Positions 18,378 through 26,754 of a stretch of 64,000 nt of DNA are shown one piece after another. The position numbers were made by a program, and so were the translations under genes. This DNA comes from Nostoc sp. S13 (lineage in GTDB: Bacteria > Cyanobacteriota > Cyanobacteriia > Cyanobacteriales > Nostocaceae). Each line of letters opens with the position of its first letter. The stretch's first letter is position 1. Below the pieces are notes generated by a model. The model made no database searches, was not told the origin of the DNA, and was given only the letters and a program-made list of their open reading frames with translations. The stretch lies in assembly GCF_029379315.1 (NCBI RefSeq), contig NZ_JAQYWQ010000009.1, positions 48,694-112,693 on the forward strand, given 5' to 3'.

Positions 18378-19220
18378 TTAGCGTGCGGTAGCTCTAGGTT
18401 TACCACCTTGTACGGCACCTCTACCTCTTAAGCCTGTCCAGCCAATGATAATGTAACCAATGGACAACAGCAAACTGCTAATCCCAATTCGCAGTCCAGA
18501 CTTCCAAGCAGTATCTTTAGCTTGTTGCTGTGCTTCGTCTCTGCGCTGGCGAAGTTGGCTCAGTTGTTGAGTTTGCAGCGTCTGAATATCTGTTTGTTGT
18601 TCGATAGCTTTGTCAAGTACTTGGGGATCTTTTTTAGCCTTCTTCAGTAACTCTTTAATATTTGCGGGAATTTGAGAGCTTTCAAGTGCTTGCTTATATT
18701 TTTGATCATCTTTGAGGATTTCACTAAACTGAGCTTTGGTTTGGTTTCGCAGCTGCTCTAATTGAGCTTTTCCTTGCTCAGTAGTCAGTTGTGCTTGCAA
18801 TTGGGATAACCGAGTGTTCAGTTGATTTTCTGCCTGATCTGCTTCTTGAGTGATGCGGTTGACTGCTTGAGTCTTAACTTGATTCACGTTATTGAGGTGC
18901 AGGGGAAAAATCAGCAAGAACATCAATCCTAAAATACTTGAGAGGATCAGGGCGGGAAATCTTAAATCGATACCTTGGGGGCGATCGCTTCCGGCATCAG
19001 CACTATCAATCCAATAGGCAGCAAACAGAAGCCCCAAACCTACTAAAGGAACAATTCCCCGATCAACTAGCGCTGTTCCCAAGTTGATTTGCCATAGCCG
19101 ATCAGTAGGTTGAAAGGGTAACAATAGAATCAAAAAGTCAACGAAAAAGGACAAAATGCAGATTATTCCAACTACCTTAACTGTAAGGGCAGTACTCACG
19201 GAAGTAAAACGGTTAACCAT
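18378..19220 (-). CDS. hpsJ: HpsJ-type hormogonium polysaccharide biosynthesis protein
   Basis: 280 residues: three N-terminal membrane helices (about 14-36, 52-68, 88-106), a long soluble coiled coil rich in Gln (about 110-235), and a fourth helix (about 245-262). This topology and the order in the cluster match HpsJ, a cyanobacterial family named from the hormogonium polysaccharide locus; similar proteins also accompany cyanoexosortases. Biochemical role unknown; the coiled coil facing one side of the membrane suggests a scaffold. It has its own 360-bp upstream region beyond the hpsI terminator, so it probably starts a separate transcript. Confidence 0.8.
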   Translation of the reverse strand: MVNRFTSVSTALTVKVVGIICILSFFVDFLILLLPFQPTDRLWQINLGTALVDRGIVPLVGLGLLFAAYWIDSADAGSDRPQGIDLRFPALILSSILGLMFLLIFPLHLNNVNQVKTQAVNRITQEADQAENQLNTRLSQLQAQLTTEQGKAQLEQLRNQTKAQFSEILKDDQKYKQALESSQIPANIKELLKKAKKDPQVLDKAIEQQTDIQTLQTQQLSQLRQRRDEAQQQAKDTAWKSGLRIGISSLLLSIGYIIIGWTGLRGRGAVQGGKPRATAR

Positions 19221-19542
19221 AATTTTTCAAACTGGCGGTGAATACGAGTGATGTTCATATTTCAAGCTACTTAAATATTGTGCCCATGACCGTGACTATT
19301 GTGTAAAAACACAAAGTAGATTTAATACTGGTAAAGGCTATCTGCCTCTTGGTTTTCAACTAGGCCACAGTAACATTTGTTATGTGCAGTGTCTTCAGGA
19401 AATTCCTAGTATTTGAAGATACGAAGCTAATGCGGGGCTGGAGGAAAAGACTGAATGAACTACCCGATTTCCCTTATTGCAGTTCCAATCGGTCGTAATA
19501 CAGGGATTTTTTCTATACCACAGATGTGCATACGTTCAAATT

Positions 19543-19569
19543 AAAAGGGCGGTTTCTAACCGCCCTTTT
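19543..19569 (-). terminator. Rho-independent terminator after hpsI
   Basis: Perfect 12-bp stem AAAAGGGCGGTT / AACCGCCCTTTT with a 3-base loop, 14 bp beyond the hpsI stop, with T residues following on the minus strand. It marks the end of the hpsA-I transcription unit and leaves hpsJ-K outside it. Confidence 0.85.
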
Positions 19570-19582
19570 AACTATATCTCCC

Positions 19583-20254
19583 TCATTTTTCCATCTCCCC
19601 TGCAAGGGCTTGTTCCCAAATCGGCAGATCCTCAGGTCGGTCAACATCAGCTAAAGGCGACAAGTTCACATGTGATAAATTCAGTTTGTGGGCAATATCC
19701 ACGGTTTTCTGGAATACTTGAGCAGTTCCCCACTCGATGTTAACGAATAACTCCGGGATGGGTTGGCGCAAACCAATTAAGTAATATCCACCATCGATCG
19801 CAGGGCCAAGTACGAGGTCAAAGGTGTGTAATTTCTCAAAGGCTATTGTTAGAATCTGGGTATTCAGTCCAGGGCAATCTGTACCGATGATAATTACTTG
19901 TTCTGCACCAGATTGAAAGGCATTTCTAAGCGATCGGGCCATCCGCGAACCTAGATCGCCTTCACCTTGAGACTGATAAACGAAATCCAACCCCAGCCAG
20001 TCTTGCATGAGTTGCAAATCGCCACCTGTAAACCGCACTTCCACAGATATGGCAATGGCTTTTTGCAATTCTTGAACCTGAAATATTGTATATTCAGTCA
20101 TTTCTCGTTGAAGATTGGCAGCACCAAGAGTTCCCAAAACAGGTATCAATCGGGTTTTGGTCTTACCTGGTTCTGGATAGCGAGTGAAAATAATCAAGTG
20201 CTGTTTTGGGTTTACTGGTAAGTTCAGCACACAATACCTTGTTTGAATCAACAA
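19583..20254 (-). CDS. hpsI: TIGR04282-type glycosyltransferase (HpsI position)
   Basis: 223 residues of the TIGR04282/DUF2064 GT-A family (named for arsenosugar-type synthesis but widespread in cyanobacteria). Motifs: IIFTRYPEPGKTKTRLIP at about 20-38, GDLGSRMARSL, and IIGTDCPGL with the metal-binding aspartate near 125, then GPAIDGGYYLIGL. It is in the hps cluster immediately downstream of hpsH (15 bp) and ends at a strong terminator, so it is the last gene of that operon. Sugar specificity unknown. The start chosen is the first ATG; one near the conserved LIIFTRYPEP segment would shorten the protein slightly. Confidence 0.8.
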   Translation of the reverse strand: MLIQTRYCVLNLPVNPKQHLIIFTRYPEPGKTKTRLIPVLGTLGAANLQREMTEYTIFQVQELQKAIAISVEVRFTGGDLQLMQDWLGLDFVYQSQGEGDLGSRMARSLRNAFQSGAEQVIIIGTDCPGLNTQILTIAFEKLHTFDLVLGPAIDGGYYLIGLRQPIPELFVNIEWGTAQVFQKTVDIAHKLNLSHVNLSPLADVDRPEDLPIWEQALAGEMEK

Positions 20255-20269
20255 GAAATATCTTAATAG

Positions 20270-20830
20270 CTAATAGCAATACTTGTCGTCTTTAGCTGTA
20301 GTATGCTCCTTTGCCGTTCGCATTTCCCCTAAAATTGTAGAAACTATTACACAACGTTTAGCTTTACCACCAGACTTGCTGGATAGCGTGATCCTTCCTA
20401 AATTTTTAGCATTACCTCTGTAGTCAAATTCAACTTTGTGTATATCATTTGACGCTTGCAAGGTTGTTTCCCCATCTAAACGCACATTAGAATGTAGATT
20501 ATTCCAGTTAGCGGCAGATGGTTTTACGGTAGTAGGATGAACCGCCCATTGAACAATACCGTTTTGTTCACGAAAACTAGCTTGCCAAGTCAATTTTTCC
20601 TTAGTAGCTTGTCTTTGGGCTTGGCGCATAGCAAGGTGAACTTCGCTTCGGGCAGTGTTGAGGTGTTGAGTGTTCACAAAAGCCAGCCAGTTGGGTATTC
20701 CCTGCGTAGCTAATATACCAACTAATACAATAACTACTAACATCTCTGGCAGTGTGAAACCACTGTTAGAGCGATTATTAAAGAGATATTTTGTATTAAC
20801 TAGATACAAAAAATGCACTGGGGTATTCAT
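20270..20830 (-). CDS. hpsH: Type IV pilin-like protein (HpsH pseudopilin)
   Basis: 186 residues with a class III prepilin signal: a leader ending in G before FTLPEMLVVIVLVGILATQG (residues about 25-44), including the +5 Glu. A GspH-like soluble domain follows, with Cys residues near the end (KRCVIV, KYC). Prepilin peptidase would process it for a type II/type IV-like assembly. It sits among the hps glycosyltransferases, and its order matches hpsH of Nostoc punctiforme. Confidence 0.8.
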   Translation of the reverse strand: MNTPVHFLYLVNTKYLFNNRSNSGFTLPEMLVVIVLVGILATQGIPNWLAFVNTQHLNTARSEVHLAMRQAQRQATKEKLTWQASFREQNGIVQWAVHPTTVKPSAANWNNLHSNVRLDGETTLQASNDIHKVEFDYRGNAKNLGRITLSSKSGGKAKRCVIVSTILGEMRTAKEHTTAKDDKYCY

Positions 20831-20866
20831 TGTTATTTTTTAGTTAGTTTTCAACTAACCACATAT

Positions 20867-21832
20867 TTAAGAATATTTTACTTTCTTAGCTTTTCTCTTG
20901 ATGCTTGTTAGTAATGTTGTGGACAAAGTAGTGGGTAGTATAAAGATGACGGCAATTTTAAATAAAAGTTTTAAGATTAGATTTATTCGCTGGAACCTTG
21001 AAGAGTCGTTGAGTAAATACTTCCAAAGAAATATGGCTGCTACTGCACCTTTATATCGATTTAATGGCTGTCTTAGGGCTTTGCATGTTAGGTATATATA
21101 AAGGTTCGTGAGACTTAAGCTCCAAATACTTTTATCAGTTAATGGTCTTACCTGATAGGCACGTTTAAGAACTTGCAAACAGGCTTTTTCCTGCCTTGCA
21201 AGATTAGAAGAAACTGAATTAGGACTGATTCGGTATAATATTTGTACAGATGGTACACATACAAAATCGAACTTGCAAGCTAATCGCAGCCACATATCCC
21301 AATCCTGAGCAGCATTTAGTGATTCATCAAATCCACCTAATTCTATTATTGCTTCTCTAAGAATCAAGGGGTTGGAACCATTTTCTAGAAAATTACTTAC
21401 TAATAGCTTTTCATAAACATCACCATTGACAGTAATATGCATACCTGAAAGCAAGATTTCATCATTTTCATCGATATAATCAGTCCAGCTATAAGCAACT
21501 TTAGCACCTAAGTTTTCTTGCAGAGCCTGCAACTGGCTTGCCAATTTATCGGCTGTCCAAATATCATCTGCATCTAAAAAACTAACAAATTTTCCCGTAG
21601 CATGTTTTAGCCCACGGTTCCGACTAATATTTCCACCAGACTTCTCAAAGGAAAATATTTTTATTCGGGAGTCTTGAAAATTTGAAATAATCTCTAGTGT
21701 TGAGTCTTTTGAACCATCATTGATTATAATTAATTCTAAATCTGAAAAACTTTGATTGAGAACGGATTCAATTGTTTTTTTTATAGTTTTCTCGCTGTTA
21801 TAAGATGGTATTATTACAGAGATATAAGTCAT
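20867..21832 (-). CDS. hpsG: Glycosyltransferase family 2 (HpsG)
   Basis: 321 residues. Canonical GT2 beginning TYISVIIPSYNSEKTIKKTI, with IIINDGSKDSTLEI and the metal-binding FLDADDIW near 90-97, then the acceptor region GGFDESLNAAQDWDMWLRLA. A C-terminal hydrophobic stretch with Lys-rich end (about 290-321) may anchor it at the membrane. Third of three consecutive glycosyltransferases corresponding to hpsE-G, which are needed for hormogonium polysaccharide and motility in Nostoc punctiforme. Donor sugar unknown. Confidence 0.82.
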   Translation of the reverse strand: MTYISVIIPSYNSEKTIKKTIESVLNQSFSDLELIIINDGSKDSTLEIISNFQDSRIKIFSFEKSGGNISRNRGLKHATGKFVSFLDADDIWTADKLASQLQALQENLGAKVAYSWTDYIDENDEILLSGMHITVNGDVYEKLLVSNFLENGSNPLILREAIIELGGFDESLNAAQDWDMWLRLACKFDFVCVPSVQILYRISPNSVSSNLARQEKACLQVLKRAYQVRPLTDKSIWSLSLTNLYIYLTCKALRQPLNRYKGAVAAIFLWKYLLNDSSRFQRINLILKLLFKIAVIFILPTTLSTTLLTSIKRKAKKVKYS

Positions 21833-21877
21833 ATATTTGCTTTTATTAATTATTACTTTTTCATTTTATATAGTTAT

Positions 21878-22864
21878 TCATTGGACAAAAAATTGCCTAA
21901 GATAAAGCTTCAAAGAGTAAAAAGGACTCATCATGCTAGCCAAGTAAAATTCCATTTCAAAAAGAGCAATTAGATTATTTTTTAATTGCCCTCTATACTG
22001 AATAAAGTGCCTTAATACTCGGCGTAAATTTCCTAAAATAGTTTTCACAAACACTATTGGTTTTTGCCAATTTTTAGTATTTATCAAGCGTAACTGGAAA
22101 ACACACAAGCCACAGCCGCGTGCCAGAGTTAGGAGGTAATCTCTCTCAAGTCGCCAATGTGGTATTTGATGATAACTATGCATAGTAGGGTTATACCAAA
22201 TTTGCCAGCCTGCATAATGTATGTAAAGCAATGGTTCATAGTCATCACCCTGCACCAAAATACCAGGCAACTTCCCACTTAAAGTAGGTCGTTCTGGTAC
22301 ATTTTCACACCATACTTGTTTCCGAACAACAAGCGCCGCACCAGCAGGAAGTCTTAAATTATCCGCATCAAACAAATGTGGATTTGGCCCATGTTCTGTT
22401 ACAGCTAAAAAAGCTTGAATTCTTTGAAAGTTTTCTGGTGGTTTTACTGCGTATTCAGCATGAACTTGACCGCCATATGCTCCGGCGTGAGGATACTGTT
22501 TACCAAAGGCTACAGCTTGTGCAACCCAATCAAGCGCAGGTAGGACATCATCATCTAAAAATCCAATAAGCTGACTTCCGGCTTCGCGCACAGCCCGCAA
22601 CCTTGCAAAAGCGGCTCCCTGTTTAGTTTCTAGGAAGTACCTTAAAGGAAAGTTATTACTACAGCTTTTTTGGTAATCCTGAATTAACTCGGCTGTGTTA
22701 TCGGAACTATTGTTATCAACAATAATAATTTCCCAATTGAGGTGTTCTACTCCTGTTTGATTCAAAAGTAAATCTAATATTTGAGGTAATCGGTTTCTCC
22801 CATTATATGTAGGAATAGCTACAGTAAAGTCTAAAAATGGATTTTCAATTAATTTATCCATCAT
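21878..22864 (-). CDS. hpsF: Glycosyltransferase family 2 (HpsF)
   Basis: About 328 residues from the ATG at 22864; a GTG three codons upstream is an alternative. GT2 motifs: FTVAIPTYNGRNRLPQILDL, IIIVDNNSSDNT, GAAFARLRAV, FLDDDVLP and YGGQVHAEYAVKPPENFQRI. It is clearly paralogous to the preceding hpsE (same VAIPTYNG, VDNNS-DNT, GGQVH-E, PPENF blocks), so the pair arose by tandem duplication. Part of the hpsA-I operon, 45 bp from hpsG and 23 bp from hpsE. Confidence 0.82.
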   Translation of the reverse strand: MMDKLIENPFLDFTVAIPTYNGRNRLPQILDLLLNQTGVEHLNWEIIIVDNNSSDNTAELIQDYQKSCSNNFPLRYFLETKQGAAFARLRAVREAGSQLIGFLDDDVLPALDWVAQAVAFGKQYPHAGAYGGQVHAEYAVKPPENFQRIQAFLAVTEHGPNPHLFDADNLRLPAGAALVVRKQVWCENVPERPTLSGKLPGILVQGDDYEPLLYIHYAGWQIWYNPTMHSYHQIPHWRLERDYLLTLARGCGLCVFQLRLINTKNWQKPIVFVKTILGNLRRVLRHFIQYRGQLKNNLIALFEMEFYLASMMSPFYSLKLYLRQFFVQ

Positions 22865-22887
22865 AATTACCACAACTTGTATGTTTT

Positions 22888-23967
22888 TTATGATAGTTTA
22901 TGATAAGGTAATAACTGGTTAGGGCTTTTCCTAAGCAACTGAGGGATACCCCAATCTTTTTTACCAAGGTTAATAGCTTTGAAAAGGTACATCAGCAGGT
23001 CGGGAACCGCTATATTCAAATATCTTTTTTTAAGTAGGTAAAAAGGACTGATAAAGCTACTCATGAGCAGTTCAATCTCGCAAGCAGCAATTAAGTTACT
23101 TTGAAACGTACCTCGATATTTGAGCGCGTAAAGTATAATTTGGCGTAAATCATTAACTAAATGCGCTAAACTTACCAGAGGTCTTTGCCAAGGTTGTATT
23201 CTCAACATACGAAGGTGATGCCGACTTAAACCCACACAGCGAAATAAACTAATTAAATATTTTCTTTGCAATCGCCATGCTGGGATTTTATGGTAAATAG
23301 ACATTTCTGGGTTGTACCAAATGTCCCAACCTCCTAGCTGGATATGTAGTACTGCTTCTAAATCTTCACTAGCTAACCCAGCTTCTCTACCTTTATGATT
23401 TAAAACTAGATTTTTAGGAACTGTTCTCTCCCATGCCTGCTTGCGAACTACTAAGCCAGCCCCTGGAGGTAGCATTTTCATGGGAGCTTTGTATTGCAGG
23501 GGTTTTGTACCTCTCTCGGTAATGGCTAAAAAACAAGCTATTTTCTTAAAGTTTTCTGGTGGTTCAACTTCAAACTCACCATGAACTTGGCCACCATAAG
23601 CACCGGCTAAAGGATGCTGTTCACCAAAAGCATAAGCTGCTGCTACCCAGGTAGATGTTGGGTAATTGTCATCATCAAGAAAACCTATAAATTTGCCTTT
23701 AGCTTCTTCAATTGCCCTTTGTCTGGCATATGCTGTTCCCTGTTTCGTTTCAAACAAGTACTTTAGTGGATAAGGACACTGCCAATTTTGTTGATAGCTT
23801 TGAACAACTCTCTTCGTGTTATCAGTGCTGTTATTATCTACAACTATAATTTCCCAAGATAAATGTTCTGTATATAGTTGATTTTGTAGTCGTTCTAGTA
23901 GTTCAGGCAAACGACTTTGACCGTTATAAGTTGGGATAGCTACAGTAAAGTCAATGTTTTCAGTCAT
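22888..23967 (-). CDS. hpsE: Glycosyltransferase family 2 (HpsE)
   Basis: 359 residues. GT2 fold with FTVAIPTYNGQSRLPELLER at the start, IIVVDNNSTDNTKRV, FIGFLDDDNYPT near 94-105 and YGGQVHGEFEVEPPENFKKI. The C-terminal 100 residues include amphipathic stretches seen also in HpsF. First of the hpsE-F-G glycosyltransferase trio, directly downstream of the hpsD pseudopilin. It probably adds a sugar to the lipid-linked precursor of the hormogonium polysaccharide; specificity unknown. Confidence 0.85.
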   Translation of the reverse strand: MTENIDFTVAIPTYNGQSRLPELLERLQNQLYTEHLSWEIIVVDNNSTDNTKRVVQSYQQNWQCPYPLKYLFETKQGTAYARQRAIEEAKGKFIGFLDDDNYPTSTWVAAAYAFGEQHPLAGAYGGQVHGEFEVEPPENFKKIACFLAITERGTKPLQYKAPMKMLPPGAGLVVRKQAWERTVPKNLVLNHKGREAGLASEDLEAVLHIQLGGWDIWYNPEMSIYHKIPAWRLQRKYLISLFRCVGLSRHHLRMLRIQPWQRPLVSLAHLVNDLRQIILYALKYRGTFQSNLIAACEIELLMSSFISPFYLLKKRYLNIAVPDLLMYLFKAINLGKKDWGIPQLLRKSPNQLLPYHKLS

Positions 23968-24112
23968 TTGACAAAAGTTATATTTTATTAAGGCGATTTT
24001 TGAGAGATTTAAAATCAGAAAACTGCGCTAGATGTTACAATTTTGCTCTCAAAGTGCAGTTTTACGTTCAGTATTATTTCGTATTTTTATAAATTTTAAC
24101 TATGAAGATTAC

Positions 24113-24841
24113 TTAACTGCATTGGGAGTCTTTTGCTGTGGCCATTGAGCCTAAGAGAGTTTTCACAATGACGCATCGCTTCACGCTACTAGGCGATGTA
24201 GAATTTGCAGAGCTTGGTAGAGCTACCACTATTTTTAACCCAGGTGGATCTGTCGAAGGCGATACAGGTGTTCCCAAGTTATTTGGCAAAGTCAGAGCTC
24301 CCATATAGTCAAAGGTAATTTTTGTGGGCGTAATTGGGAGAGGATAGTGTACAGTAGAATCAGTAATACTGGCAGTGTTAACAGCATTTTCGCCATTGAG
24401 ATTTGCACCCAGCAGTAATTGATTAGAATTGGCTCCCACATCCGATCCTAATGTTTTCCATGTGCTGATTCCAGCATTAGTACTATAAATAGCAACCTCC
24501 ACATTTTTGGTTGCGCTATTTTTCTGAAAACTGACACTGTAACTAAGTTTAGTTTTTTTGGCTTGGCTCTGTGCTTCTTGCAGTGCGGCGAGAACAGCGT
24601 CGTTAGCCTTATTTACCTGCTGTCGATTTACAAAGGAAAACCAACTAGGAGCTGCGATCGCTGATAAAATTCCGATCATCAGGATTACTACGAGTAATTC
24701 CAGCAAGCTAAAGCCAGCATCTTGTTGGGTGTATCCAGAAGCATAGCCCAGTCTGTTAACTAGACATCGCTGTTTACCGGTTTCATTTCTACTGTTTAGG
24801 TTAAATAACTTCAAACTTAACTTTTCCATAATGGCTGCCAT
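24113..24841 (-). CDS. hpsD: Type IV pilin-like protein (HpsD pseudopilin)
   Basis: 242 residues. The prepilin cleavage/methylation segment AGFSLLELLVVILMIGILSA lies at about residues 42-61, with Glu at +5 and an unusually long leader; an ATG nearer the segment is possible. It is followed by a pilin alpha-1 helix (FSFVNRQQVNKANDAV) and a GspH-like globular domain ending KRCVIVKTLLGSMATAKDSQC, similar to the end of HpsH. One of three consecutive minor pseudopilins (hpsB-D) implicated in building the secretion pilus for hormogonium polysaccharide. Confidence 0.85.
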   Translation of the reverse strand: MAAIMEKLSLKLFNLNSRNETGKQRCLVNRLGYASGYTQQDAGFSLLELLVVILMIGILSAIAAPSWFSFVNRQQVNKANDAVLAALQEAQSQAKKTKLSYSVSFQKNSATKNVEVAIYSTNAGISTWKTLGSDVGANSNQLLLGANLNGENAVNTASITDSTVHYPLPITPTKITFDYMGALTLPNNLGTPVSPSTDPPGLKIVVALPSSANSTSPSSVKRCVIVKTLLGSMATAKDSQCS

Positions 24842-24866
24842 TAAGTAATCCTTTGAACTTCAGCAT

Positions 24867-25889
24867 TTATTTAGTAAATAAGTATCCGCGTCCTTGTACT
24901 CGTATACTTGCATTTGGAAAATAAGTTTTGCTGCTATCTTTATAATTAAGGTTATCGTTTTGTATGCGTGCGAGTGCATTGCCTCGTAAAAATACTTGTG
25001 CTGTTGTATTAACTCTATCAACACAAGCATAAAAACTAGTCATTTTAGCTGTATCACGAGTGTTGAAAGAAGCTGGTACGCTGAAAGAGGCTGGTACGCT
25101 AGTGAGAGAGCAGACTGCTGTTGGCGCGGGATTTGAAGCGTCGTCAGTTTTGGTTTGATCAATAAAGTCAACAAGTACTGTGGTATCGGCAGTGTAACTT
25201 GCTGTAGCTTTTGTCCAAGCATTCATTTTTTGTGTTATCGTGCCTGCTCCATCAAGTTTAAATAGAGCAAAACCTGGACTAGGACAATATTTATTATTAC
25301 TGTCAGTGACATACTTTCCAGTATATCCAGTACAAGCTTGTCCACCGGGATCTGCTACACCATCCTTAATTTGCCATCGGGCGATACGAGCAGCGTTAGA
25401 CCAAGTAGTACTACTGTCTTTAATTAAATAGTAGGCAACTAATGAGTAAACAAAAGTATCATCTTTTTGAGTTCCTGTAATTGTAATTGCTTGACTAACT
25501 AATTCTCGTTTCCAAAAGACAAGCACAGGAACTCTATCTGTTGCAGTTGGGCTAGGTAGTTGATTTGTACTTGCATTTGGGCAAGTAGTAGTATCAACAG
25601 TACCGGTTAGACAAGCAATTCCAGTAGCATCATAAATATAGATTGCCTGTTGTAAATCACGGGCAATGTAATCTAGTGAAGCTTGAATTTCTTGCTCAGA
25701 ATTTGCCTTGGCTTGTTCCTTTCGGTCGGTGTCCAGAATATTAACCATGAATCCTAGCAACGGCGTGATGATCAGGAAGGCTAGGATCATGCCTACCAAC
25801 AATTCAATTAGGGTAAAACCATCAACTTGCTGAATGCCCTTGGAGCGCTTCAGCTGTATACTGAGCATAAATTTTAGTGTCATGATCAT
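24867..25889 (-). CDS. hpsC: Type IV pilin-like protein (HpsC pseudopilin)
   Basis: 340 residues. Prepilin motif GFTLIELLVGMILAFLIITP at about 25-44 with conserved Glu, then a PilW-like long helix (QEIQASLDYIARDLQQAIY) and a large Cys-containing beta-rich domain. PilW-type minor pilins prime pilus assembly and may form the tip. Position between hpsB and hpsD matches hpsC of the hormogonium polysaccharide locus. Confidence 0.85.
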   Translation of the reverse strand: MIMTLKFMLSIQLKRSKGIQQVDGFTLIELLVGMILAFLIITPLLGFMVNILDTDRKEQAKANSEQEIQASLDYIARDLQQAIYIYDATGIACLTGTVDTTTCPNASTNQLPSPTATDRVPVLVFWKRELVSQAITITGTQKDDTFVYSLVAYYLIKDSSTTWSNAARIARWQIKDGVADPGGQACTGYTGKYVTDSNNKYCPSPGFALFKLDGAGTITQKMNAWTKATASYTADTTVLVDFIDQTKTDDASNPAPTAVCSLTSVPASFSVPASFNTRDTAKMTSFYACVDRVNTTAQVFLRGNALARIQNDNLNYKDSSKTYFPNASIRVQGRGYLFTK

Positions 25890-25975
25890 ACTGCGGTATT
25901 CTCTTTGCTAATAGATGCACAGCGAGCAATCGCATAAAGAGCGATCGCTGAGGTAATATAAACTTGCCCAGTTTT

Positions 25976-26725
25976 TTATTGACAACTTTGATTTGTTGCA
26001 GTACCTAGTCGTTGACATAAAGCCTGAAATGTAGTGGTAGTGTTGCTGATGTCGGTTGTCATTTCAATTAATGGTGCTTTGCGGCTACCTAATCCAGCAG
26101 TGAAAGGTGTTTGTGTGTATTTAGTATCAACAGTGCTGGCTATTAAGGGAAAGTCAGCATCTGCTCGATAAACCCTAATTCCCAGACGATAGCCATCCTT
26201 TACCCCAATAATTTGACCGGCTTGAATGTAAAACTGATTGCTTGAACAATCTGTAGTACTAATAGTGCCATTCTGGTTAAAACAATACAGACCAGTTGCT
26301 GATGTGGGAGCAGCCATATTTGTAGTGTTAATTAAATAGTCTTGTGGTCTACCTGTTACGGCTGGTATAGCAGCTACAGCTGGTATAGCTGGTGTACTTC
26401 CCGTAGCAGCTACAGCAGCTACAGCTGGTATAGCTGCTACATCTGAAATGCGTCTGGGTGCATCTGATGTAGGAGCAGTAAGTGTAGTAACTGCACTTGG
26501 CGCTGTAATAGCTCCAGTTCTGATGCCATCAATGAATGTTTTTGCCGCTTGGGTTGCCAGTTCCACTCGTCGAGACTGAACTCGCGTTGCTGTTGCTAGG
26601 ACGATTACAGGCGCGATCGCTGTTAGTAAAATAGCAACTACGAGTAGTGCTACCAGTGACTCAATAATCGTAAAACCAGGCTCATCAGATGTTTGACTTA
26701 CTTGCTGTTGTTTGCGCTTAATCAT
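25976..26725 (-). CDS. hpsB: Type IV pilin-like protein (HpsB pseudopilin)
   Basis: 249 residues. Prepilin motif GFTIIESLVALLVVAILLTA at about 17-36 (PilV/PilE type). A low-complexity Ala/Pro/Val insert (repeats of AAIPAV and AAVAA type, about 95-130) interrupts the globular domain and is encoded by short DNA repeats; it may vary in length between strains. A short Cys-bracketed loop (CFNQNGTISTTDC) and a terminal Cys pair follow. First of the hpsB-D pseudopilins, 29 bp after hpsA. Confidence 0.85.
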   Translation of the reverse strand: MIKRKQQQVSQTSDEPGFTIIESLVALLVVAILLTAIAPVIVLATATRVQSRRVELATQAAKTFIDGIRTGAITAPSAVTTLTAPTSDAPRRISDVAAIPAVAAVAATGSTPAIPAVAAIPAVTGRPQDYLINTTNMAAPTSATGLYCFNQNGTISTTDCSSNQFYIQAGQIIGVKDGYRLGIRVYRADADFPLIASTVDTKYTQTPFTAGLGSRKAPLIEMTTDISNTTTTFQALCQRLGTATNQSCQ

Positions 26726-26754
26726 AGTTGCTCACCGTTTCTAGGAATTAAAGA

